Assembly (NCBI GenBank): GCA_038744685.1
Contig: JBCDMB010000011.1
Span: 1-64,000, forward strand
Direction: 5' to 3'
From: Verrucomicrobiota bacterium
GTDB lineage: Bacteria; Verrucomicrobiota; Verrucomicrobiia; Opitutales; Puniceicoccaceae
Length of the DNA: 64,000 nucleotides
In this document: positions 39,362-48,522 of the stretch, one piece after another
Numbering within the stretch: position 1 is the stretch's first letter
Layout of the letters: each line of letters opens with the position of its first letter
The notes under the pieces: model-generated
What the model saw: the letters and a program-made list of their open reading frames with translations, nothing else
Told to the model about the DNA's origin: nothing
The model's database searches: none
Translations under genes and position numbers: made by a program

Positions 39362-41335
39362 ATGTCCCTCACCACTACAACGACAACCGCTCCGAGCCCT
39401 ACTCCTCCTCATACGAGTGAAGAGGGACCATCGCGGAGCAACATCGGGCTGGTTCGGCCCGATTTCTCTACTGGTCTCAAGGATCTATTGACGACAGTCG
39501 ATCACAAGAAAATCGGAGCGATGTATGCGATTTTCGCTCTGGCTTTTCTCATTATCGGTGGTGTCGAGGCCTTATTCATCCGCGCCCAACTAGCAGTGGC
39601 TGAGAACAATCTGGTCTCTGCCGAGACTTACAACCAGCTCTTTACCATGCACGGAACGACCATGGTCTTCCTTGCGGTCATGCCACTGAGTTCCGCCTTC
39701 TTCAATTTTCTCGTCCCCTTGCAGATCGGCGCTCGGGATGTCGCCTTCCCTAGACTCAACGCCTTTAGCCTTTGGACCTTTGTCGCAGGGGCTATCGTAG
39801 TGAACATTAGCTGGTTGTTCCAGGCAGCCCAGGCTCTGGGATGGTTTACCACTGAGAACGGTATGACTGACATTGTCCCAGCGGGGGGATGGTTTGGATA
39901 TGCACCGCTGACCAGTGATGAGTATACTGGCATCGGAACTGATTTTTGGATCTTCGGCCTTCAGGTTCTTGGCATTGCCTCGATTGCAGCCTCGTTGAAT
40001 TTTATCGTTACGATCATCAACTTCCGGGCACCGGGAATGAAGATGATGCGACTCCCGGTTTTCGTTTGGATGACTCTGATCACGTCGATTCTGGTGATCT
40101 TTGCGTTCCCCCCGATCACAGTCGCTCTCGGGGAGCTCATGTTTGATCGCTATTTTGGAACGAACTTTTTCCGTGTTGATCAGGGGGGACAACCCATCCT
40201 TTGGCAGCATCTTTTCTGGGTCTTTGGTCACCCGGAGGTTTACATCCTCATCCTCCCTGCGATGGGTATCATCTCTGAGATCCTCCCAGTCTCCTCCAAG
40301 AAACCGTTGTTCGGCTATTCCCTCATCGTCTTTTCCGGAGCCGTGATCGGCTTTCTAGGTTTTGCCGTTTGGAGTCACCACATGTTCACCACCGGACTGG
40401 GCAAAGTTGCCACCGCTGCCTTCTCACTTCTGACAATGGCGATCGCCGTGCCGACTGGAGTGAAGATATTCAATTGGATTGGAACCCTCTGGGGTGGTCG
40501 GATCAAGTTCACCGTCCCGATGGTGCTTTCTCTAGGATTCATCTGGATGTTCATGATGGGTGGTTTCTCCGGAATCATGCACTCTTCCGCCCCTTCGGAC
40601 GCTCAACAGCAGGACTCCTACTTCGTAGTCGCGCACTTCCACTACGTCCTCATCGGAGGAAGCATCCTTTCCCTGATGGCTGGGGTCTACTTCTGGATGC
40701 CGAAGATGACCGGAAAGATGTGGTACGGTAAGTTGGGTTATTGGGTCGCGGGAATTGTAATCGTCGGTCTGAACCTGACCTTCTTCCCGATGCACTTCCT
40801 CGGAATGATTGGGATGCCTCGTCGGACCCATACCTATCTCGAGGGGACCGGGTGGGAGCCCATGAATCTGGTCTGCACGATCGGTGCTTTCATTCTCGCA
40901 ATCGGTATCTTCTTCTTTCTCTACGATATCTTCCGCACCCTGCGGAAAGGTCCACCTGCTGGAGACGACCCTTGGGACGGGCGGACATTGGAATGGACGA
41001 TCTCCTCACCGCCCCCCGCCTACAACTTTGCCCGCACCCCCATCGTCCATTCACGTGACGCTCTATGGGCGCACAAACATGGGAAGGAGAGTGTGAAGCT
41101 GGGATCTGTCGAGCCTTCGCCCGGTGGAATCCATATGCCGAGTAACTCATGGTTTCCTCTGGTCGCTTCGGTTGGATTCCTCATCCTCGGTGTGAGTATG
41201 GCGCTGAAACAAGCGGGAGTCCCCTATTGTGGATACATTGCCATCTCCGGCCTTTTGATCACTTTTGTTGGCATCTACCTCTGGGCGCTGGAGGGTCCCG
41301 GCGGCTACCACCTCCATCCTGAGGAAAAAGCATGA
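39362..41335 (+). CDS. coxA: Cytochrome c oxidase subunit I
   Basis: 657 aa. Heme-copper oxidase with the helix VI motif GHPEVYILILP (H~290), the His pair in VWSHHMFTTGL (~338-339) and H425/H427 in AHFHYVLIGG for hemes and CuB. The usual twelve helices plus a C-terminal extension with additional helices (LVASVGFLILGVSMAL), typical of caa3 enzymes. It reduces O2 to water and pumps protons. Eight nt after coxB, and overlaps coxC by 4 nt. Confidence 0.97.
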   Translation: MSLTTTTTTAPSPTPPHTSEEGPSRSNIGLVRPDFSTGLKDLLTTVDHKKIGAMYAIFALAFLIIGGVEALFIRAQLAVAENNLVSAETYNQLFTMHGTTMVFLAVMPLSSAFFNFLVPLQIGARDVAFPRLNAFSLWTFVAGAIVVNISWLFQAAQALGWFTTENGMTDIVPAGGWFGYAPLTSDEYTGIGTDFWIFGLQVLGIASIAASLNFIVTIINFRAPGMKMMRLPVFVWMTLITSILVIFAFPPITVALGELMFDRYFGTNFFRVDQGGQPILWQHLFWVFGHPEVYILILPAMGIISEILPVSSKKPLFGYSLIVFSGAVIGFLGFAVWSHHMFTTGLGKVATAAFSLLTMAIAVPTGVKIFNWIGTLWGGRIKFTVPMVLSLGFIWMFMMGGFSGIMHSSAPSDAQQQDSYFVVAHFHYVLIGGSILSLMAGVYFWMPKMTGKMWYGKLGYWVAGIVIVGLNLTFFPMHFLGMIGMPRRTHTYLEGTGWEPMNLVCTIGAFILAIGIFFFLYDIFRTLRKGPPAGDDPWDGRTLEWTISSPPPAYNFARTPIVHSRDALWAHKHGKESVKLGSVEPSPGGIHMPSNSWFPLVASVGFLILGVSMALKQAGVPYCGYIAISGLLITFVGIYLWALEGPGGYHLHPEEKA

Positions 41336-41940
41336 GCCACGCTGCAGACGCTTCCCATCCGGCTGACCACATCCCGACCGGGCTAGACAACAAGAAGCTC
41401 ATGATGTGGTTGTTCCTCGCGTCCGACTGCATGTTTTTCGGCACTTTGATCACGACTCACCTCGTCTATCGAAAAATCTATGAAAACGTAGGCGTGGATC
41501 CAATTACGGTATTCGACATTGAGCTAACCACTGCCAGTAGCTTCATCCTCCTGATGAGTTCTCTCCTGATGGCTCTAGCTGTGTCGGCCATTCACAAAGG
41601 GGACGTGAAGTCATTTCGGTGGAATCTCGTCGGAGTCATCATTTTTGGGACTCTGTTCCTCGGCGGGCAGGTTTACGAGTTCAACCACTTTGTCCACCTT
41701 GGCCTCACTCTCTCAACAGGGACATTTGGTTCGACCTTCTATGTCATGACCGGCACACACGGGGTTCACGTCGCTCTCGGGATTCTGTGGCTCATCTCAT
41801 GGTTGGTTTACTCATTCTCTCCCAAGTTCAACGCGCACGAGAACGCAGTCGATGTTGAGACCGCAGGGCTTTACTGGCACTTCGTCGACATTGTTTGGAT
41901 CGTCATCTTCACCGCGGTGTATCTGATCGAGTATGTGTAG
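41332..41940 (+). CDS. coxC: Cytochrome c oxidase subunit III
   Basis: 202 aa, shorter than mitochondrial type as in caa3 enzymes with five helices. Motifs LMMWLFLASDCMFFGTLITT, FGSTFYVMTGTHGVHVALGI and GLYWHFVDIVWIVIFTAVYL (the WHFVD signature). It stabilises subunit I. Start overlaps coxA by ATGA. The space to the next subunit gene holds a decayed foreign element. Confidence 0.95.
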   Translation: MSHAADASHPADHIPTGLDNKKLMMWLFLASDCMFFGTLITTHLVYRKIYENVGVDPITVFDIELTTASSFILLMSSLLMALAVSAIHKGDVKSFRWNLVGVIIFGTLFLGGQVYEFNHFVHLGLTLSTGTFGSTFYVMTGTHGVHVALGILWLISWLVYSFSPKFNAHENAVDVETAGLYWHFVDIVWIVIFTAVYLIEYV

Positions 41941-41942
41941 GG

Positions 41943-42118
41943 ATGAACCACAGAGGGCACGAAAAACACGAAGGAACTGAAGAGTGTTAAAGCTATCGAC
42001 CCCATTCACGTCGCAACAAATCCTGACCTACATGAAACTCGCGCAAATCCATCTCGGGCTGATTCTCAACTTCAACGTTTCTACACTCAAGGACGGTATC
42101 AAGCGCCTCATTCTCTAG
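41943..42118 (+). pseudogene. GxxExxY-family remnant inside inverted arms
   Basis: An ATG two bases after the coxC stop opens MNHRGHEKHEGTEEC and stops, the start typical for the GxxExxY family. The following DNA in shifted frames reads ELKSVKAIDPIHVA and, after one extra base, QILTYMKLAQIHLGLILNFN then STLKDGIKRLIL, the conserved end of that family. The central part with the GxxExxY motif is deleted. Repeat arms surround it. Dead gene. Confidence 0.75.
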
Positions 42119-42160
42119 CCCTCAGATTCTCTGTGCTCTCCGAGTCCTTCGTGGTTGCCC
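41945..42160. repeat. Inverted arms around the GxxExxY remnant
   Basis: AACCACAGAGGGCACG-AAAAACACGAAGG (left) and GAGTCCTTCGTGGTT (right end) with CTCTGTGCTCTCC before it are inverted and of the CACAGAGG family also seen at 10477, 11096 and 29588. In this copy the gene remnant is the cargo between the arms. Confidence 0.7.
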
Positions 42161-42191
42161 AACTCGCAGATTCAAATCCAAAACACCACCC

Positions 42192-42584
42192 ATGTCACAC
42201 GCCACGGTAGCCGATCCCTCAGTCGATAAAGAATTTCTCATCGCTGAGCAGAAAAAGTATTTCACTTTCATGAATCTGGCCTTCCTGATGACGGCTTTGA
42301 CGGGCATCGAGCTGGTGATCATTTTCCTCCCCTTTCCCGGCTCGTGGTTGATTTTTGGTTCTCTGATTTTTTTGTCCCTCGTAAAGTTTGTCGGCGTGAT
42401 TTTTTGGTTCATGCACCTCATTTACGACGGGAAATTGCTGACCATAATTTTTCTCTTCGGCATGGCACTCGCATCCGGAACCGCCGCCGCCCTTCTGCTC
42501 CTTTTCGACGACAAGCACATCGACAAAGATCTACCGTTCTACCAGGAAGCTGAACTTATGGAAAGCGATGGTGCCGGGCATTGA
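42192..42584 (+). CDS. Cytochrome c oxidase subunit IV-like
   Basis: 130 aa, three hydrophobic helices: LAFLMTALTGIELVIIFLPF, IFGSLIFLSLVKFVGVIFW (the conserved K-x-x-x-V-x-x-x-FMHL region: FWFMHLIYDGKL) and LTIIFLFGMALASGTAAALLL. This is the COX4-prokaryotic family pattern. The acidic end (YQEAELMESDGAGH) is polar. It lies 250 nt after coxC, separated by the GxxExxY element, which probably inserted into the operon. Confidence 0.85.
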   Translation: MSHATVADPSVDKEFLIAEQKKYFTFMNLAFLMTALTGIELVIIFLPFPGSWLIFGSLIFLSLVKFVGVIFWFMHLIYDGKLLTIIFLFGMALASGTAAALLLLFDDKHIDKDLPFYQEAELMESDGAGH

Positions 42585-42744
42585 ATATCGAGCCGGTTCT
42601 TTTCCTTGCTGAGGGGGCATAGGGAGCCACCCAAAGGCGCCACGGACCGAGCTGAAAAACAGCAAAGAGACAGCTTCACCCTGGAGATGAGAGTTTCGCT
42701 TTTGGCATCGACCTTTTTCGCATCCTGACGCTACACAAGACTCA

Positions 42745-43680
42745 GTGGAAGCCGCTGCACAGGTTTTGGAGTCTTTGCCCTGGTTGGGGTGGGTTTTCGC
42801 TTTTGTCCTAGGTTCAATCGTCGGGAGCTTCCTCAATGTCTGTATCTACCGGATTCCCGAAGGTAAATCAGTCATATTTCCCGGCTCGAAATGTGCCTGC
42901 GGAAAATCAATCTCTTGGTATGACAATATTCCTATTCTGAGCTGGTTCATCCTCCGGGGAAATGCCCGCTGCTGCGACCTCCGTTTTTCTATCCGCTACC
43001 CCTTTGTCGAGTTTCTAACCGGCTGCCTTTTCCTAGCTTCTTGGCTAATTGCACCAATCCCTGTAGCACTCTGCTGGTGGGTGTTCTTCGCACTCCTCGT
43101 GCCTGCAGTCTTCATCGATCTCGATCATTTCATCATTCCGGATCGTTTTTCGGTTGGTGGAATGTTTGTCGGAGTCTTTTTGTCGGCTTTAGTCCCTGAG
43201 CTCCACGATTTTGCCAATCCCGGAGGTGTTGCCACGTTCTCCGGGTTGAGCACTGCGGTTATCGGCGCACTCGTTGGATCTGCCGTCCTGTATTGGTTCG
43301 GAGCCATTGCGGAGATTATCTTTCGAAAAGAGGCACTCGGCCAGGGCGACGTAAAATTGGCGGGCTGTTTCGGCGCTTTTTGTGGTTGGGAGGGTGCGGT
43401 ATTCTCCCTTTTTGGCGGTGCGGTGATAGGAACCGTTGTTCTTCTCCCCATTCTCCTCTGGAAGCGGGTCAGTGGAGATGGGGAAAAATCAATCGAACCC
43501 CCCAAGAACGATGGTCGGGAAGGGGAGTCGGAAGAAGAAAGTGAAACTCTTGGCTTCGGAACGGCAGTTCCATTTGGACCCATGCTCTGCCTCGCGGTAA
43601 CGCTTTACGTATTCTGGCTTAGAGAGCCAGTGCGAAACTGGATTGCCGATGTCGGCGATCTGCTACGAGTTCTTTTGTAG
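42745..43680 (+). CDS. pilD: Prepilin peptidase, A24 family
   Basis: 311 aa from GTG. Start WVFAFVLGSIVGSFLNVCIY is the typical N-terminus; residues with Cys pairs (CACGK, CCDLRF) in the N-terminal methylase region; the two catalytic Asp are in PAVFIDLDHFIIPD and in LGQGDVKLAGCFGAFCG (GxGD-like, here GQGD). Eight membrane helices. It cleaves and methylates type IV pilin and pseudopilin leaders. The loop before the last helix is unusually long and charged (~245-275). Confidence 0.9.
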   Translation: MEAAAQVLESLPWLGWVFAFVLGSIVGSFLNVCIYRIPEGKSVIFPGSKCACGKSISWYDNIPILSWFILRGNARCCDLRFSIRYPFVEFLTGCLFLASWLIAPIPVALCWWVFFALLVPAVFIDLDHFIIPDRFSVGGMFVGVFLSALVPELHDFANPGGVATFSGLSTAVIGALVGSAVLYWFGAIAEIIFRKEALGQGDVKLAGCFGAFCGWEGAVFSLFGGAVIGTVVLLPILLWKRVSGDGEKSIEPPKNDGREGESEEESETLGFGTAVPFGPMLCLAVTLYVFWLREPVRNWIADVGDLLRVLL

Positions 43681-43786
43681 CAATGCCTCGACCCTGCATC
43701 AAGAAACCCCTTTCTCACGAACCCACCTTCCTGTTTGAAGGATGACAAAATAATCAATATCGTTCCTGCTTTCTAAGACCATCTCC

Positions 43787-45058
43787 GTGCGCTTTCGAAC
43801 TTTCATCATCTCCGTCCTAGTGATCTTTGTTTCGGTCCAGATGGTGTTTCTGTACATCCGTGCCCCTCATCTCGATGGTGTCTTTTCAGTCTCCTTCTGG
43901 CGTAATTTGGGCAAAGTCGGATACGTAATGCTGCTGGCCGAGGAGTCCTACGTCAGCGAATCACGGTCACACTTTGATCAACTGGGCGACAATGCTCTCC
44001 ATGGTTTGATCGGAGGACTGGACTCTTACTCGACCTATTTGACCGATTCCGAATTCGAAACCTACGACATCCCTACTCGACAGTCCTATGGAGGGATCGG
44101 GGCAGAAGTACGGGAAGTCGAAGGAAAAGTCTATATTATGGGCCTGAATCCACAGGGTGGAGCTCGTGAGGTAGGGTTTCTCGCCGGTGATTGGATCGTG
44201 GAGGTAGATGGCCAAGACGTGAGCATGGAAGGAACGGGGGGAGTAGTCGCACTCTTGCGTGGGGAACCAAAGACTACTGTCCAAGTCGGGGTGCGACGAG
44301 AGGGTGAAGCAGAAGTTTTGCGCAGATCTGTCGAAAGGAGACAGCTTACCTTCGCGAGCATAGGCGACGTAGAATTGCTCGAAGGAAATGTCGGTTACAT
44401 CCCCGTGGGGATCTTTGGACAACGGACTGCCGACGAATTACGGGAGGCCATAGGAAAGATGGTAGAGGACAACGTGTCCGGCCTGATTCTGGATTTACGC
44501 AACAATCCGGGAGGGCTGCTCACCGCTGCACAGGAAATGATCGACCTCTTTGTCCCGGCGAATCAGACGGTCTTGTCCGTAGAGGGAAGGGGCGCTGGGG
44601 TCGTGCAGCAATTTCGAACGACGGAGCCTGTCTTTGTCCCTGAGTATCTTCCCATCGTCATTCTGCAGAACCGCTTCAGCGCATCCGCTTCTGAGATTCT
44701 CGCCGGTGTCCTTCAATCTCTAGGACGAGCCGTTGTGGTTGGAGAAGTGTCTCATGGAAAAGGATCGGTGCAATCCGTCTTCCAGTTTGAGGGAGGCGAC
44801 GGGCTTTCCCTGACGACGGCTCGGTATATTTTACCAGACGGTCGGGCAATCGAAGGAGTTGGACTCGAGCCGGACATGGTAGTCGACCTGAGTGAAGAGG
44901 ACATTCTTCGGCTATCCATCCAATCCAGTCACGATTTCGGGCTCTCCGAAGATGAGTTCGTGGAACGTTTTGGATTCACTCCTGTGGAGGATGAGACTCT
45001 TGAGACCGCTCGAAGGTTAATCACCGGCGAGCAGCGAGACTATGATCCTCGGAGTTGA
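43787..45058 (+). CDS. ctpA: S41 C-terminal processing protease
   Basis: 423 aa from GTG. N-terminal membrane anchor (TFIISVLVIFVSVQMVFLYI), S41 N-terminal helices, PDZ (SYGGIGAEVREVEGKVYIMG, NPQGGAREVGFLAGDWIVEV) and the serine-lysine core: SASASEI at 298-304 in FSASASEILAGVLQSLGR and K325 in VSHGKGSVQSVFQF. Degrades or trims secreted proteins in the periplasm. The end overlaps the start of tsaD by 17 nt. Confidence 0.92.
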   Translation: MRFRTFIISVLVIFVSVQMVFLYIRAPHLDGVFSVSFWRNLGKVGYVMLLAEESYVSESRSHFDQLGDNALHGLIGGLDSYSTYLTDSEFETYDIPTRQSYGGIGAEVREVEGKVYIMGLNPQGGAREVGFLAGDWIVEVDGQDVSMEGTGGVVALLRGEPKTTVQVGVRREGEAEVLRRSVERRQLTFASIGDVELLEGNVGYIPVGIFGQRTADELREAIGKMVEDNVSGLILDLRNNPGGLLTAAQEMIDLFVPANQTVLSVEGRGAGVVQQFRTTEPVFVPEYLPIVILQNRFSASASEILAGVLQSLGRAVVVGEVSHGKGSVQSVFQFEGGDGLSLTTARYILPDGRAIEGVGLEPDMVVDLSEEDILRLSIQSSHDFGLSEDEFVERFGFTPVEDETLETARRLITGEQRDYDPRS

Positions 45059-46076
45059 GAGTTCCTGCGATGAATCAGCTCTTGCCGTCTTCGATCCTTC
45101 CCAAGGGATAGTTTGGTCCGTCGTCCATAGCCAACTCGATATACATCGTGAATTTGGAGGCGTGGTTCCCGATCTTGCAGCGCGAGAACACCTAGGGCAC
45201 TTCTCCCGTTTGTTCCTCGAATTCCGCAGGTCTATTGACCCCAACGAGATCACTCAGGTAGCGGTAACACGCGGTCCAGGCCTTGCCGGATGCCTTGCAG
45301 TAGGGATTGCAGCCGCCAAGGGATTTTCGATCTACAACGACTGTCCAATCGTTGGTGTGAACCATTTAGTCGGGCATGCATGGTCTCCTTTTCTCGGGAT
45401 ACACACAGCAGCTCCCAGTTCTTTTCGCGAGGAAGTAGATCAGCTGCTTCCACACCTCGGTTTGATCGTGAGCGGGGGTAACACCCTGTTATTCCGTATC
45501 GAGAAAGACCTGGAACTCTCGATCCTTGCCGAAACCCGAGACGATGCAGCGGGTGAAGCACTCGATAAAGGAGCAAAGCTTCTTGGCTTGCCCTACCCCG
45601 GAGGCGTCGAGATCGAAAGGTTGGCGCAGGAAGGAAACCCTCGAGCATTTCAATTCCCTCGAGCCTTTGCTGATTCCACTGATCGAGCTTTCAGTTTCAG
45701 TGGGGTAAAAACGAGCCTTCGCTACCGGTTGGAAAAAATGGATTCTTTGTCAATCAAGAGTTCCATGAACGACCTTTGTGCCTCCTACCAAGAAGCGGTG
45801 GTCGACGCGTTGTGCCGAAAAGTCGAGCAAGTGCTCAAGGGAGAGGAAACGATCCGAAGCCTCGGTCTTTCAGGAGGTGTGGCCAATAACCGCTCTCTGC
45901 GCAGCCGTTTCACTGCAATTGGTGAAGAAAAAAAACTTCCGGCCTTAATTGCCGATCCTGAACTGACAGGAGACAATGCAGCGATGATTGCGTTTGCGGC
46001 TTTCGCCGATTCCGATCGGGTCGCAGAAGATGGGGATTCGCTTTCCTTCGAGCCTTCGCTCCAGCTAACCGAGTGA
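45042..46076 (+). CDS. tsaD: tRNA N6-threonylcarbamoyladenosine transferase
   Basis: 344 aa, typical length. Start ILGVESSCDESALAVFD, metal ligands H108 and H112 in VGVNHLVGHAWS, the nucleotide part in GLIVSGGNTLLFRIEKD and GEALDKGAKLLGLPYPGG, and the Asp in AGDNAA-like position (TGDNAAMIAFAA). Transfers threonylcarbamoyl to A37 of ANN-decoding tRNAs with TsaB, TsaC and TsaE. Reads its start inside the protease gene, so the two are coupled. Confidence 0.95.
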   Translation: MILGVESSCDESALAVFDPSQGIVWSVVHSQLDIHREFGGVVPDLAAREHLGHFSRLFLEFRRSIDPNEITQVAVTRGPGLAGCLAVGIAAAKGFSIYNDCPIVGVNHLVGHAWSPFLGIHTAAPSSFREEVDQLLPHLGLIVSGGNTLLFRIEKDLELSILAETRDDAAGEALDKGAKLLGLPYPGGVEIERLAQEGNPRAFQFPRAFADSTDRAFSFSGVKTSLRYRLEKMDSLSIKSSMNDLCASYQEAVVDALCRKVEQVLKGEETIRSLGLSGGVANNRSLRSRFTAIGEEKKLPALIADPELTGDNAAMIAFAAFADSDRVAEDGDSLSFEPSLQLTE

Positions 46077-46112
46077 TACCGACTCGATTTGATTCCTCCA
46101 AAGACGAGTGCT

Positions 46113-47612
46113 CTAAAAAGTGCTGGCTCCCGTTCGCTCCATAATCCAATAAAGCACCTTCCTGAAGGCCGAAGGATCGTGGTATTTGTCAAAGCTCAGG
46201 CTCGTGACCAAATCCGAAGGAACACCCTCGCTGCCCTGACGAGAATCATCCCCCCACACGAACGAAAAGTAGTCACCCGCCTCCACAAAAACCGGTGAAC
46301 TGATCGGTCCAGACAGCGAAACGTTGGTCTCAAGATTGTAGTTATCCAGATTGCGACGAGTCCAGTTGGCGGAGCCAAGAATAAGGGTGGCTCGATTTCC
46401 TCCGTATCGAAAGAGCGCCATTTTCGTGTGAAACTGCTCACCGCTTGTCCGGAACCATCTTACCTCGACTCCCCGTTGAACCAACCATTGCGCCACCTGA
46501 CGGTTGGGGATGCCGTTCTTCTTACGTCCAAACGCATCTTCACTAGGATCCAACAAGAGGCGAACAGTCGCACCCCGTTCTTCTGCTTCGACCAGAGCTC
46601 TTTTGAGTTCGAAATCTGAAAAATAAAAAAGGGCGAGGTCCAACTCATCCCCTTTACCAAGCCCACCAATTTGATCCAGAAGCTCCCGTTTGATCGCTTT
46701 CTCCGTAATGATTTTCGCCTCCAGACTCTCCTCATCCTTAACCTCATCGATGGTCTCCGTTTTGAGCACCTTCTGAATCTCCAAAGGAAAGTCCTCACCC
46801 GTAGACATACGGTAGACTGCCTCCTCAGAACGGAGTAGATCCACTGCCAAGGGGCCCGAAAATTCAAGAGCAACATTTCCATGTAAGCTACTAGCACTGT
46901 GAGGATTAGCGGAAGTCACCAAACCGAAAGTGTCTCCCTCGTTCATTCCGATAATCAACAGTTTGCGATGATTGGCCTTGAAATTCAGCATTTCGAGGAA
47001 CGCATGAAGTCCGATCCTACCCTCCCCTAAAGGGTTTTTGACCAGTTGACCTCGCGGGCTTCCCCACCAACCGAAAAAAGCGCGCCAGAATGCGGAGTAA
47101 GCCAGATTACTATCCCGTAGCTGGCGAAGATCCGTCAAAACAACTTCTACTCCACTTTGATCAAGCTTTTCGAAAAGCGGTTGATCTATGCCACCGTAGA
47201 GGGTGTTGAGCGGATCCGTGATCAAGATCACCGGCATCGCTGGGCTCGCACGCTTCGCCTCTACTAGTGCTTCGACAAAACGGGACGACAAAGAGTCATC
47301 TTTCTCCACGCCTTCTGGAGGACCACCAGCAAACTCATTGATCAAAAAAAAGTCTGCAACAATGAATCGGTCCGCAGAACGGATCTGCTGAAGAACGGTC
47401 TCAAAAATCTCCTGACTCACCCAGCGTTCACCACCCGAACGCTCTGCCGTGATGTCGGCATAGAACTTCACGCTTTCCGGACTCAGAAAACGAACGGGCC
47501 CACGTTCGTTGAGTCCGGACGGGACAGACTTTCGAAAATGAAAAATACCTACAGCGGCCACCACACAGAGAATGAGTAACAGGAAGAGCAGCGCTACCTT
47601 CATCAATGGCAT
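46113..47612 (-). CDS. Phospholipase D-like protein
   Basis: 499 aa from the ATG at 47612 (MPLMKVALLF); another in-frame ATG three codons on is possible. N-terminal membrane anchor (ALLFLLLILCVVAAVGIFHF). Two HKD repeats: ANHRKLLIIGMNEGDTFGL and EQFHTKMALFRYGGN, each followed by the typical SANPHSASS / GSANWTRRNL. It fits cardiolipin synthase-like or PLD nuclease-type enzymes, with a phosphatidyl or DNA substrate. It lies 13 nt after the permease gene on the same strand. Confidence 0.8.
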   Translation of the reverse strand: MPLMKVALLFLLLILCVVAAVGIFHFRKSVPSGLNERGPVRFLSPESVKFYADITAERSGGERWVSQEIFETVLQQIRSADRFIVADFFLINEFAGGPPEGVEKDDSLSSRFVEALVEAKRASPAMPVILITDPLNTLYGGIDQPLFEKLDQSGVEVVLTDLRQLRDSNLAYSAFWRAFFGWWGSPRGQLVKNPLGEGRIGLHAFLEMLNFKANHRKLLIIGMNEGDTFGLVTSANPHSASSLHGNVALEFSGPLAVDLLRSEEAVYRMSTGEDFPLEIQKVLKTETIDEVKDEESLEAKIITEKAIKRELLDQIGGLGKGDELDLALFYFSDFELKRALVEAEERGATVRLLLDPSEDAFGRKKNGIPNRQVAQWLVQRGVEVRWFRTSGEQFHTKMALFRYGGNRATLILGSANWTRRNLDNYNLETNVSLSGPISSPVFVEAGDYFSFVWGDDSRQGSEGVPSDLVTSLSFDKYHDPSAFRKVLYWIMERTGASTF

Positions 47613-47625
47613 CGTAACCAATCGA

Positions 47626-48522
47626 CTAGTCCACTCCAGCCACAAAAAGCATCAGGTAGATCGCCACCAGAATCAAAACCGATCCACTTGCCCGGGCCGC
47701 CAACACCCATTTGGCCAACTTTCCTTCGCGGTTCCCAAAAAAAGATCCAATCAACACTACAAGAATTACGGCCCATAACCCGCGGCTCGAGTAGATCGTA
47801 TTCACCACAATCGGATTCTCGACCACCAATGCAAGCCCGAGCAGAAGAGCTTGAAAAGCCAGCAAGAATCCACCCAACCCCAACCACTTCCATGCAGAAA
47901 CGGGAATCGCCCGTAACGGCGCACTAAAGAAAGGAATCAGGACAACAGACATCACTGCAACCGTCAGAAACGTAATCACAAGAAACGCTGGCCTCCCAAA
48001 AGCCGGTGACCACTCCGATACAAGATTGTCGCTCATCGAAAAAAACGAACACGAGACAAACGCCCAACCAATGGCCTTCCAGACAGAAGCCCTACTCCCT
48101 TCCGAGTCAGGTGTGATTCCAAGAAGAACGACTGCGCCTCCCGCTAAAACCACCGCAACCCAACCCATCATACTCAATTCCCTCCCAAAGAAAAGACTCC
48201 CATAGACCGCAACAAGAATCACTTTGGTGCCCATCGTCGGGGTGACTATTGACACATCCCCCACTCGGATTGCGACAAAAGTGAAGACTTGCCCAAGGAA
48301 AAAGAAGAGACCTCCAATCAGTGGAAGATGGAGATTACCCCATTGGATCGGTTCTCCTTCTAAGGGAAGAAGCCCAATGATCATGAATCCCATCATTATA
48401 TTTGAAACGAACAGCACTCGCATCAATCCGACACCATCCTGAAACGCTTTTTTCAAAAAGAGGGAAGAAAGCGCATACAAGAATCCCGCCAGCAGCGGGA
48501 GGAGGATTAGGACTAGAGACAT
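47626..48522 (-). CDS. EamA/DMT family permease
   Basis: 298 aa, ten hydrophobic helices in two similar halves: LLPLLAGFLYALSSLFLKKA and later SAWKWLGLGGFLLAFQALLL. Stretches like RVGDVSIVTPTMGTKVILVA and LVVENPIVVNTIYSSRGLWA show the typical EamA loops after helix 3 and 8. Substrate not predictable. Start overlaps the oxidase gene by 10 nt. Confidence 0.8.
   Translation of the reverse strand: MSLVLILLPLLAGFLYALSSLFLKKAFQDGVGLMRVLFVSNIMMGFMIIGLLPLEGEPIQWGNLHLPLIGGLFFFLGQVFTFVAIRVGDVSIVTPTMGTKVILVAVYGSLFFGRELSMMGWVAVVLAGGAVVLLGITPDSEGSRASVWKAIGWAFVSCSFFSMSDNLVSEWSPAFGRPAFLVITFLTVAVMSVVLIPFFSAPLRAIPVSAWKWLGLGGFLLAFQALLLGLALVVENPIVVNTIYSSRGLWAVILVVLIGSFFGNREGKLAKWVLAARASGSVLILVAIYLMLFVAGVD

Noticed and set aside
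45017-46192. Frames on the minus strand over tsaD
   Set aside because: Shadows of a well-recognised gene on the plus strand.
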